Origin: Paenibacillus sp. FSL R5-0490
Lineage (GTDB): Bacteria > Bacillota > Bacilli > Bacillales > Cytobacillaceae
DNA length: 64,000 nucleotides
NCBI RefSeq assembly: GCF_001956215.1
Contig: NZ_MRTQ01000008.1
Coordinates: 1 to 64,000 of the forward strand
Reading direction: 5' to 3'
Part shown: piece by piece, positions 7,965 through 15,274 of the stretch
Position numbering within the stretch: position 1 is the stretch's first letter
Layout of the letters: each line of letters opens with the position of its first letter
Made by a program: the position numbers and the translations under genes
The notes under the pieces: model-generated
The model's database searches: none
The model's input: the letters and a program-made list of their open reading frames with translations, nothing else
Told to the model about the DNA's origin: nothing

Positions 7965-8508
7965 CGCCTGTCTCCTTTACTTCATCCACAATGCGCTCAG
8001 CTGCTTTGCGGTACAAATTGCTCATGTGAACCAGTGAAGCTGCGAGCAGGACTTTTTCGAGCTGTGCCGGCTGCCCTTCGTTTAGTTCTGCCGCCCTGCC
8101 CGCCTGACTTTCCAGATCGTTCATAAATGCATCGGCATTCAGTTTCGCCAAATCAAGGTAAAGCTGATAAAAATGGTCCAAATCCAACTTTCCTTCAGCC
8201 GTCCCCGAGTTGACGTCATTTAGCAGGCTCTTAATGTCGTTTATGGATAGAGCCCCTTTTAGCTGATAGATAAAAGCAATTAATATAAGGTGCTCCTTTG
8301 AATATTTTTTATTTTTAATCGGAAAAAACAACTTCCCTTTTGCATAGTTATTTATCATTGTCTTAGTCAGCACTTTTTCTTCTTCATTTCTCGTCGTGCT
8401 GCCAAAAGTATTTTCAAAAAGCTGGATTACCTGATCCATATATAAATCTATTTGCGGTATATCTTCCAATTGAATTTGGTTATCCGCTATGAGTTTCTCC
8501 AGTTCCAT
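7954..8508 (-). CDS. DUF1836 family protein
   Basis: A 184-residue soluble protein with the DUF1836 core (KVLTKTMINNYAKGKL, then a KYSKEHLILIAFIYQLKG segment around residues 68-85). The pattern resembles a MerR-like winged helix, so a DNA-binding role is possible but unproven. The C-terminal half is helical and acidic. The start follows a GAGGGATTGTT site. It is divergent from trhA and overlaps a small membrane-protein gene downstream. Confidence 0.8.
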   Translation of the reverse strand: MELEKLIADNQIQLEDIPQIDLYMDQVIQLFENTFGSTTRNEEEKVLTKTMINNYAKGKLFFPIKNKKYSKEHLILIAFIYQLKGALSINDIKSLLNDVNSGTAEGKLDLDHFYQLYLDLAKLNADAFMNDLESQAGRAAELNEGQPAQLEKVLLAASLVHMSNLYRKAAERIVDEVKETGDEK

Positions 8509-8575
8509 AACAATCCCTCAAACCTCTCATTTGTCGTTATGTAAATTCTACTTAAAAATACGCAGATTGTAAATA

Positions 8576-8604
8576 TTGACTAGATGCTGTTTTGTATATA
8601 TTAT
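8576..8604 (+). promoter_or_regulatory. sigma-A promoter of trhA
   Basis: TTGACT (8576-8581), a 17-bp spacer and TATTAT (8599-8604), about 50 bp before the trhA start. Confidence 0.65.
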
Positions 8605-8652
8605 AATAAGTAGTTATAGAAACTACATATAAGAACATTAGGAGGAGATAGT

Positions 8653-9300
8653 ATGAATTCGTACATCCGGGAGCCCATCAACGGACTAACCCATTTAGCA
8701 GGAGCCATTTTATCCTTTGCCGGATTGCTTGCTATGGTGATCAAAGCCTCGCTGACAACCTCTTCACCAATTGCCATTACGGCTGTTGCTATTTTTGGAA
8801 TCAGTTTGATGCTTCTGTATTCAGCATCAGCTACCTACCATATGGTCATCGCCAAGGATAAAGTCATTGCCTTTTTAAGAAAGCTTGATCATTCTATGAT
8901 TTATGTATTGATTGCAGGTTCGTATACACCTTTTTGCCTCATTACTTTAAATGGTGTGACCGGCTGGGTTCTATTTGGAATTGTTACAGCTGTTGCTTTG
9001 TCAGGCATTCTGTTTAAAATGATTTGGTTTAACTGTCCTCGCTGGCTTTCAACAGCGTTATACATTGCCATGGGATGGATTATCGTTTTCGCTTTCTCAC
9101 CTCTTTCTGAATCATTAAGCTCAGCAGGGGTTCTGCTTCTTTTACTTGGAGGCATCCTTTACACGATCGGCGGAGTGATTTATGCTGTTAAACCAAAATT
9201 CCTTGAGTTCGATCATATGGGTTTTCATGAGATTTTTCATATTTTCATTATGATGGGAAGCATGGCTCATTTTCTTTGTGTGTTTATGTATGTGATTTAA
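8653..9300 (+). CDS. trhA: hemolysin III / PAQR family membrane protein TrhA
   Basis: A 215-residue protein with seven hydrophobic helices and the PAQR/hemolysin III signature: REPINGLTHLAGA at residues 5-17, then SATYHM near 57-62 and HEIFHIF near 196-202, whose histidines and a Ser/Asp set form the predicted zinc site. Close to B. subtilis YplQ. The family has been linked to membrane fluidity homeostasis; the hemolysin name is historical. AGGAGG precedes the ATG and a consensus-like promoter lies upstream. It is monocistronic, with a terminator directly after it. Confidence 0.9.
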   Translation: MNSYIREPINGLTHLAGAILSFAGLLAMVIKASLTTSSPIAITAVAIFGISLMLLYSASATYHMVIAKDKVIAFLRKLDHSMIYVLIAGSYTPFCLITLNGVTGWVLFGIVTAVALSGILFKMIWFNCPRWLSTALYIAMGWIIVFAFSPLSESLSSAGVLLLLLGGILYTIGGVIYAVKPKFLEFDHMGFHEIFHIFIMMGSMAHFLCVFMYVI

Positions 9301-9307
9301 TAGATAG

Positions 9308-9342
9308 TAAAAAAGCGGACACTGTTCAGTCCGCTTTTTTTG
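9308..9342. terminator. bidirectional terminator between trhA and the amidase
   Basis: AAAAAAGCGGAC pairs with GTCCGCTTTTTT across a short loop, with A and T runs on both sides; it serves both convergent genes. Confidence 0.85.
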
Positions 9343-9343
9343 A

Positions 9344-10717
9344 TTAGCTGCCTTCTATATCCTTCAAAACAGCTTCCAGTTTTTCATTGGAAAATGTGAC
9401 CATATTTTTGTAGATGTTCATGATGGATTCAGCATAATTAGTACCGGGTACTGCCCATTTTCCGTTCAATTCCTTCCATAGCTTTGCAGAGCCTCTTTTC
9501 ACCAGACTGAAACGCGGATCCACCATCGTGTATTTGGTAGGCAGGGGCTGTGTCGAAGCGTAGGCATATAAATGCTGTAAATGTGCCAAAACGCCTTCCT
9601 CTTGTGTGGAAAAGCTTGCTCCTTTCGCTCCATTCCCTGTTGCGCCAATGCCTGCAAAGTTATTTTGGCCAGCTTTAACATCACCGGTAAATCGCAGAAA
9701 GTTGGTTTCATGCATGGCCTGTGCAAAAGCTGCATCCCCTCTGATTCCGTAATATTCTCCAAAAGCTGAATAGAATGAACCTAAATTGGGGGCATTCGGG
9801 TTTATCTGTTTTGCATATTGATTCATATGCTCAGCGGACAAATGAGTTGCGCCAAGAATGGAATACCCTCTGGGTTCAGAAGGAACTGCCGATGGAGCGT
9901 CTGATTGTATATAGGCATCCGTTATGCCTGCTTTTTTTACTGTTTCCAGCTGCTTTTCTGCATTTTCCTTTGTACTGAAAGCCCCGGCCTGTACACGGTA
10001 CCAGACTGTGCCTGATATTTTAGCAATGGCTATAACCGATTCAATGCCCTTGTTTTTTAGAAGAGAGCCCCTGTCCTCAGCATTTTTTCTATTTGTAAAT
10101 GACCCGGCAATCACTCTGTACAGGTTACTGGGATCGACTGGCTTTGGAGGCTTTGGCGGAACAGCTGTTTTTGCTTTAAGATTAAAGGCCCTTACAATCC
10201 CATTAACATGTCCCTGTGCCACTCTTTGTCTCCACAGCGGATCTTTCATTAAAGCGGCATCAGCTGAATTATCTATAAACCCATTTTCTGTTAACATGGC
10301 AGGCATGGCAGATTCACGCAGCACATGAAAGTCTGCCTTCTTCTTCCCTCTATCAATAAGATTATTCAGCTTAATGACTTCAGCATGAATACTATTCTGA
10401 ATAAGGCCGGTCTGCGAAGAGTTTCTTAAGCTGTTATGAATGAAATCTTCATATCCCCTCGCTGCACCATTTGCTGCATTGCAGTGAATGGACAGGTAAA
10501 AGTCAGCGCCCCAGCTATTGGCTTCAGAGGTTCTTTGGTTCAGACTTTTAGTCGCATCATTTTCACGGCTCATTTTTACTTCTGCATTCTGATAACCTGC
10601 AACTAAGATGTTTTTTATATTTTTTGCGATATCAAGCGCAATGTCCTTTTCTCTTATACCGTTTCCCTGAGCGCCCGGGTCCGTCCCTCCATGTCCAGGG
10701 TCTAAATAAAGCTTCAT
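9344..10717 (-). CDS. N-acetylmuramoyl-L-alanine amidase with SPOR and glucosaminidase-like domains (CwlC type)
   Basis: A 457-residue cell-wall hydrolase. Residues 1-178 form an Amidase_3 zinc domain with His9 (DPGHGG), Glu24, His78 (SIHCNAA) and Glu144 (TENGF). Residues about 199-275 form a SPOR peptidoglycan-binding region, and about 290-440 resemble a glucosaminidase (FAQAMHETNFLRF). There is no signal peptide, as in CwlC, which lyses the mother cell late in sporulation. ATG at 10717 fits AAGGAG eight bases upstream; an in-frame GTG three codons earlier overlaps that site. It is divergent from a coat-type gene, so late sporulation expression is likely. Confidence 0.85.
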   Translation of the reverse strand: MKLYLDPGHGGTDPGAQGNGIREKDIALDIAKNIKNILVAGYQNAEVKMSRENDATKSLNQRTSEANSWGADFYLSIHCNAANGAARGYEDFIHNSLRNSSQTGLIQNSIHAEVIKLNNLIDRGKKKADFHVLRESAMPAMLTENGFIDNSADAALMKDPLWRQRVAQGHVNGIVRAFNLKAKTAVPPKPPKPVDPSNLYRVIAGSFTNRKNAEDRGSLLKNKGIESVIAIAKISGTVWYRVQAGAFSTKENAEKQLETVKKAGITDAYIQSDAPSAVPSEPRGYSILGATHLSAEHMNQYAKQINPNAPNLGSFYSAFGEYYGIRGDAAFAQAMHETNFLRFTGDVKAGQNNFAGIGATGNGAKGASFSTQEEGVLAHLQHLYAYASTQPLPTKYTMVDPRFSLVKRGSAKLWKELNGKWAVPGTNYAESIMNIYKNMVTFSNEKLEAVLKDIEGS

Positions 10718-10972
10718 TGTATTCACTCCTTAATATGGTATTTCAAAGGCCTGAAGCTTTTCTGTCATTATAAGTCAATTTAACACAGCAAGTACTTGCC
10801 AGTAATATTTTATGTTTACATGCAGAGATGGCTTGTACACATGACCATGCGTTTCTGCTGCCCATAATAGGAATCACAAAAAATTATCTTTTTATAGGCG
10901 GCATTCTCATTCAAAATCTTTCGTGCAGCCGTATGCTAATGGTGGAACTAATTTTTCGGGGAGTGAAAAATC

Positions 10973-11575
10973 ATGGGTTTGTGCGGGAAAAAAAATAAAG
11001 ACTTTGAAAGGCATGATTTTTGCCATGAGCATGATTATGACTGTGATTGTCATATAAAACCGGAATGGGACGAGGGGAAACACCGAAGAAATTTTTATGA
11101 ACATTGTGTTGAAGAGGTTTTGGAAGCCATTTTCAGAGCGCAGAAAAAAGCGGGTATGGATGATGACTGCAGGAGTTCCTGCCGGGAATCCATTGATGAC
11201 CTTATGGGGGGACATAAAAAGCCAAAAAAGAATACAATTCCTTTCCTTTTATACTGCGGGAATTGTGAACCATTCAAAGCCACAGGCGTTACCACGTTCA
11301 CTAATCATTCTAAGGAAAAGAAATTTGCTTGTATCACATCATTCATTTTTAGAATAAAAGAATTTGATGGCAAATGCGCTGTATTGGAACTGTTGACGTT
11401 CAAGCAATGTAAATCCTCTAAAGATCCATTTAAATCGCATACAAAAGATTTCTGTTCCCCTTGCAGCCAAATCGACTGTGAAAACGTAGAAGATCTCATT
11501 CCTACAGGCATTTGCATAAATGTGGATCTTTCCTGTTTTTGTGCTGTAACCTGTCTTCCTGCCGTCCGCTTATAA
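10973..11575 (+). CDS. CotY/CotZ-like spore coat protein
   Basis: A 200-residue Cys-rich protein (about 21 Cys). The His/Asp/Cys-rich start is followed by a CVEEVLEAIFRAQ helix, an NTIPFLLYCGNCEPF block and ITSFIFRIKEFDGKCAVLEL, the conserved order in CotY/CotZ proteins, which cross-link through disulfides to make the coat crust or exosporium basal layer. The long His/Glu-rich linker before NTIPF is unusual. GGGGAG precedes the ATG. It opens a run of spore-surface-type genes; the next gene converges on it. Confidence 0.85.
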   Translation: MGLCGKKNKDFERHDFCHEHDYDCDCHIKPEWDEGKHRRNFYEHCVEEVLEAIFRAQKKAGMDDDCRSSCRESIDDLMGGHKKPKKNTIPFLLYCGNCEPFKATGVTTFTNHSKEKKFACITSFIFRIKEFDGKCAVLELLTFKQCKSSKDPFKSHTKDFCSPCSQIDCENVEDLIPTGICINVDLSCFCAVTCLPAVRL

Positions 11576-11604
11576 AAGTTTCATTCCTCATCCTAATTTA
11601 AGCA

Positions 11605-11656
11605 GCCAACCAAAAAAGGTACACCCTTGTGGCATGGTGCACCTTTTTTGGTTTCT
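11605..11656. terminator. bidirectional terminator
   Basis: AACCAAAAAAGGTACACC pairs with GGTGCACCTTTTTTGGTT (17 of 18 bases), between the coat-protein stop and the stop of the ParM partner gene. Confidence 0.9.
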
Positions 11657-11663
11657 TAGAGTA

Positions 11664-12035
11664 TTATCCTCCAAATGCTTCAAGTACATCCTCTACATCT
11701 TTTAAATCGACCTCATCCTGTTTCGAGCCTTGAAATGTCATTTCTTTATATGCTGGCGTCTGGACTGGAGCATAGCCTGATTGCATCATTTTCTTAATTT
11801 CATTAATTTCTGCAAGGATGATGTCGCTGTTCATATTTTTAGGATGGAGATAGCTGTTTAAAGCGGATAAAACTAAATGGACCAGCGTATTGTTATTGGA
11901 ATGATAGTCGACTTGTTCCTGAATCTTCTGTGAGACTCTTATTGAATTGCCGGTTTTAACATCAATAAAATGATCGGGGAGTGTTAAGGCAGTTTTATTT
12001 GCATAGTCGGTATATGTTCTCAACTTTTCCATCAT
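11664..12035 (-). CDS. small partner protein of the ParM-like actin, unrecognised
   Basis: A 123-residue protein directly downstream of the actin-like gene, two bases between stop and start. The first 40 residues hold a LTLPDHFIDVKTGNSIRVS stretch with ribbon-helix-helix flavour; the middle is helical and the C-terminus is acidic (DEVDLKDVEDVLEAFGG). Plasmid ParM genes are followed by a small DNA-binding adaptor (ParR), and position and size fit such a role here, but I see no decisive motif. Either of two adjacent ATG codons may be the start. Confidence 0.6.
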   Translation of the reverse strand: MMEKLRTYTDYANKTALTLPDHFIDVKTGNSIRVSQKIQEQVDYHSNNNTLVHLVLSALNSYLHPKNMNSDIILAEINEIKKMMQSGYAPVQTPAYKEMTFQGSKQDEVDLKDVEDVLEAFGG

Positions 12036-12037
12036 CC

Positions 12038-13225
12038 TTAACCTCTGTTTGAAATGGAATGATTACTTTCTTTTTCCCTTTTAAGCTGATTCATTTTTGC
12101 CAGAATCATAAGACCAAAAACATTTAATTTTTCCATGTTTTCAGGAAAAGTTAATTCGATTGGCCTTCCTCTATCCGACCATTTTGCGGCAGCTTCCTGT
12201 ATTTGCTTTTGGGCGAGTTTGGCTGCTCCTCCTACAGCGATATATCGGACAGCCCCTTTAATCTCTGAAGAACTGCTCCTTACCCGATCAAAATGCTCCA
12301 GGTATTTGATTGCCATCGACTTTAACTGCGGCAAAATGTATTTGCTTATATCCTTCCTGACCCCGGCAAAAGGCTCGACATACCATCCTGAAGGTCCTTC
12401 TGCCAATTTCTCCTCCAGTTCGGCACGGGAATCAAACCGGTACATTTCCTTTTTACTCACCCTTTGAATGATGTGATCCAGAAACTGGTTGATCCCGAAA
12501 GGCTCCCCCTCTACAGATGCGACAGGCTTATTATTTTTTATTCCCACAAAGTCGACTGAGTCTCCTCCAAGGTCGCCAATAATGATTCCTTTTTGTGATT
12601 CTTTAACAAGCTCTTCATCCTTGATGCCCAAGGTTTCCTGATCTCTGGTTAATCCCAAATAGGCACACGCACCTTCAGCACCGACAATTACATCATGGAT
12701 GCTGACTTTAACAGTTAACTCCTTTGGCTCAGATATTCCGGGAACTTTATGAAAAATGATCGTGTGTGTTCCAGCCAATTTGTCTTTAAGGCGGGTTTTT
12801 CTCTCTTTATACTGTGTTGTTGGAAGAGATACAGCTAATTGATCAATAGAATAGGTGATTTCTGTTTCTTCGGGATGCTGAAGAGCAGCATGATAGCCTG
12901 CAAGGCCAAATAGCAGTAAATAGGTTCTGTCTTCATCAACTTTCTGGTTATTGAATGCAGTCAGGCTTACGTCCCGCTGTTTAGCCGCTCCCTTGCCGAT
13001 ATAGAATATTTCTCTTCGATCAACTACGGCCTGACTCTTTACCTCCACTATTAAATTCTCTTCAAACACTATATCATCGTCATCATATGGCTTTTCGTAA
13101 AATTCCGCATCAAATAAAGCAATAGCATTTGGAATCTGATATTCTGATAAAATTCCATTTTCAGAAGCTAACGCCTTATACCAGCTGTTTCCGATATCAA
13201 CAGCAAGAAAATTGTGTCTTTCCAT
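12038..13225 (-). CDS. ParM/Alp-type actin-like ATPase
   Basis: A 395-residue protein with the actin-fold marks: FLAVDIGNSWYKAL (phosphate 1, residues 6-19), an AVSLPTTQYKERK segment, a GIIIGDLGGDSVDF phosphate 2 loop near residue 215, and AVGGAAKLAQ (adenosine loop) near 335. Length and motifs match plasmid-segregation actins (ParM, StbA, Alp), which form filaments moving DNA. AGGAGG precedes the ATG. It forms a pair with the small downstream gene and sits among spore-surface genes, so it may be a domesticated or integrated plasmid module, or a cytoskeletal protein used in sporulation. Confidence 0.8.
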   Translation of the reverse strand: MERHNFLAVDIGNSWYKALASENGILSEYQIPNAIALFDAEFYEKPYDDDDIVFEENLIVEVKSQAVVDRREIFYIGKGAAKQRDVSLTAFNNQKVDEDRTYLLLFGLAGYHAALQHPEETEITYSIDQLAVSLPTTQYKERKTRLKDKLAGTHTIIFHKVPGISEPKELTVKVSIHDVIVGAEGACAYLGLTRDQETLGIKDEELVKESQKGIIIGDLGGDSVDFVGIKNNKPVASVEGEPFGINQFLDHIIQRVSKKEMYRFDSRAELEEKLAEGPSGWYVEPFAGVRKDISKYILPQLKSMAIKYLEHFDRVRSSSSEIKGAVRYIAVGGAAKLAQKQIQEAAAKWSDRGRPIELTFPENMEKLNVFGLMILAKMNQLKREKESNHSISNRG

Positions 13226-13401
13226 ATTCTCCTCACTCCTCCTTTTGAATCTTATGCGTGATAGAAGTCCAATTGTGCCCGTACCCTTTCACATTTTATC
13301 CGCCATTGCATCAACCCTTTAAATTTCCATGTTTGTCCAATGCATTCAAATAAGGATTTGCATAGTATATCTTGAAGTAAATTTATTAAGGAGGAACAAC
13401 A

Positions 13402-14169
13402 TTGAAAAAAGATAACAAATGCGTAGATATTAATGTGTCTGCTAATGTGGGAGAGTGTGCTTATTCCCGTGGATCCACTCCTATTGCAGACGAAGGTGAT
13501 GCGGTCATTAGAGTACCTGTTGAACTTGCTGTTTTGAATATTAGGACAAACCTTGCAGCAAAAATCAAGTTTCCGGAGCCAGTCCTGGAAATAAAAGATA
13601 TTAAAAAGAGAGTTCAAATTGTCCAGTGCAAGCTTCTTCTTCCAGGTGTTGCAGCAGGAACGGATCCTTTTGTGGAAGGTTCCTATCATTTATTCATCAA
13701 AGGATATGTACGAAAAAATATTCAATATGCTTCACCTTGCTACAATTCAGGGGTTTGTGTGAACTCAGAGATGCGGTCACTGACAACTGATGTGCCTTTT
13801 GAATGTGTCGTCGAAATTGCAGAAGATGATTTTGATAGAACTCCTCAGCTTCCTTTCCAGAATGCACGTGCAGAATTTGATTTCTTCAGACAGCAGGACC
13901 TTGGACATGGCTATCCTGAAAAAGATCACTTCCTTTCCAGCGATCTTTCCCAGTTCCATCAGGACAGCAGCCAGTTTTACAATCAAATGCCATATTGCGA
14001 GCTGATCTCAAGCAGGATTACAGAATGGGATGAAGCTCTTGACCGCAAGCCATTCCACAACAGTGCCAACTGGCAGGAAGGAACATTCGAAACGATCTCT
14101 GAAAAAATGTTCCTGCAGTTTACTGTGAAAGTTCTTCAAAACCAGCAAGTCAGAGTAACAGCACTTTAA
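13402..14169 (+). CDS. CsxC-like spore surface protein 1
   Basis: A 255-residue protein starting at TTG, with AAGGAGG nine bases upstream. The core (about residues 35-140) has PVELAVLNIRTNLAAKIKFPEPVLEIKDIKK, split by VQCKLLLP, then LFIKGYVRKNIQYASPC and VPFECVVEI. This resembles CsxC/SPOCS-type proteins of endospore coat or exosporium. The C-terminal half (YPEKDHFLSSDLSQFHQ, EWDEALDR) is shared with the next gene, so the two are tandem duplicates. Secretion signals are absent, as expected for mother-cell-made coat proteins. Expression is probably sporulation-specific. Confidence 0.75.
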   Translation: MKKDNKCVDINVSANVGECAYSRGSTPIADEGDAVIRVPVELAVLNIRTNLAAKIKFPEPVLEIKDIKKRVQIVQCKLLLPGVAAGTDPFVEGSYHLFIKGYVRKNIQYASPCYNSGVCVNSEMRSLTTDVPFECVVEIAEDDFDRTPQLPFQNARAEFDFFRQQDLGHGYPEKDHFLSSDLSQFHQDSSQFYNQMPYCELISSRITEWDEALDRKPFHNSANWQEGTFETISEKMFLQFTVKVLQNQQVRVTAL

Positions 14170-14180
14170 TACAACGACTG

Positions 14181-14221
14181 GCAATACCTGTTCCTTTTCG
14201 GGGACAGGTATTGCTTTTTTA
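14181..14221 (+). terminator. terminator of CsxC-like gene 1
   Basis: GCAATACCTGTTCC pairs with GGGACAGGTATTGC (13 of 14 bases), followed by TTTTTTA. Confidence 0.9.
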
Positions 14222-14392
14222 TGTTTGTTTACTAGCATCATATTCAAAAGCCCTTAAAATGACATTCACCCACAAAATTTTCCAAACCCATTTTTCGTTT
14301 TTGCAGTTATCTGGTTCTACATAGGTAATCGCCCAAACATAGACGATTATCATGCATAGGATGTGATTATCATGATTTCAGGAGGAGCCCAA

Positions 14393-15169
14393 ATGTCTGA
14401 AGAACATAAAGATCGAGATAAAGCGGAATGCCAGATTTCTGCTCAGAACTGTGATTGTGAAAGCACCACTCATCATCCTCATGTGAATATTGGAAAAGTT
14501 ACGGCAAAGGTCCCTGTCGTTCTGGCTGAGCTATGTCTAAAAGTGAATGTTAATGCCCTAATTACTTTTCCGGAACCTGTACTGGAAATTAAGGATATCA
14601 AGAAAACAGTAAAGTTAACACAATGCCGCCTTTTATTGCCTGCTGATCAGCTATTTATTAAAGGCTTTGTCCGCAAAAATATTCAGTATGCCAGCCCCTG
14701 TCCTGACATCGAAATGCATACAGACAAAACCGTAGCATCTGATATTCATTCCTATACAGTTGATGTTCCGTTCCAATGTGTGACCGAAATTAATAAATTT
14801 CTTACCTGTCCGGTAATGCCCGAAATGAATCACCGCCAGGAATTTGATTTCCTCGTATCAAAGCCTGTACCGAGGGGATACCCCGAGAAGGATGAGTTAC
14901 AATCGAGTGATCTTTCTCAATTTCATCAGAAAAGTGTGCAGCATTATAATGAATTGCCATTCTGTGAACTGGTTTCAAGCAGAATAATTGAATGGGATGA
15001 AGCGATTGACCGCCGTCCTCTGCCAAACCGCTCGCCGATCGGAGAAGGAGTATTTACCAAGGTAGAGGAAAAAATGGTTGTAGATTTGGTCATTAAAGTA
15101 CTGCAAAAACAGCAAATCCGTGTTTCTTCAACCACCAATGATCACGATGACTGCTTCGATTGTGAATAG
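14393..15169 (+). CDS. CsxC-like spore surface protein 2
   Basis: A 258-residue tandem paralog of the preceding gene, sharing FPEPVLEIKDIKK, LFIKGFVRKNIQYASPC, VPFQCVTEI, GYPEKDELQSSDLSQFHQ and EWDEAIDRRPLP. The variable N-terminus is Cys/His-rich (NCDCESTTHHPH) and could bind metal or form disulfides; the C-terminus ends DDCFDCE. ATG at 14393 follows AGGAGGAGCCCAA; an earlier in-frame ATG lacks a site. A terminator separates it from copy 1, so each copy probably has its own promoter, consistent with independently tuned coat genes. Confidence 0.75.
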   Translation: MSEEHKDRDKAECQISAQNCDCESTTHHPHVNIGKVTAKVPVVLAELCLKVNVNALITFPEPVLEIKDIKKTVKLTQCRLLLPADQLFIKGFVRKNIQYASPCPDIEMHTDKTVASDIHSYTVDVPFQCVTEINKFLTCPVMPEMNHRQEFDFLVSKPVPRGYPEKDELQSSDLSQFHQKSVQHYNELPFCELVSSRIIEWDEAIDRRPLPNRSPIGEGVFTKVEEKMVVDLVIKVLQKQQIRVSSTTNDHDDCFDCE

Positions 15170-15232
15170 ATCTCAGCATTCTCTTTTCCATTGATTGATG
15201 AGCTTTTACTATTTGACGTAAGGAGGGGACCG

Positions 15233-15274
15233 GTGGGGATGCTCTGCAATTGCAGCACCTTCCTATGTATATGA
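15233..15274 (+). CDS. possible 13-codon leader peptide coupled to the acidic protein gene
   Basis: The only strong ribosome site here (AAGGAGGGG, 15219-15227) is placed for GTG at 15233 or ATG at 15239, which open a Cys-containing peptide of 13 or 11 codons ending in TGA at 15272-15274. That stop overlaps ATG 15271 of the long reading frame (ATGA). This suggests translational coupling. The alternative is a lost base near the start of the long gene. Confidence 0.4.
   Translation: MGMLCNCSTFLCI

Noticed and set aside
7432-8037. Open frame of 201 codons on the + strand
   Set aside because: It runs through the 52-bp repeat array and over two minus-strand genes, has no good ribosome site, and its apparent protein repeats come from the DNA repeats.
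10870-10972. Sigma-K promoter before the CotY/CotZ-like gene
   Set aside because: CGTATGCTA near 10929 partly resembles a -10, but I could not place a matching -35, so I did not list it.
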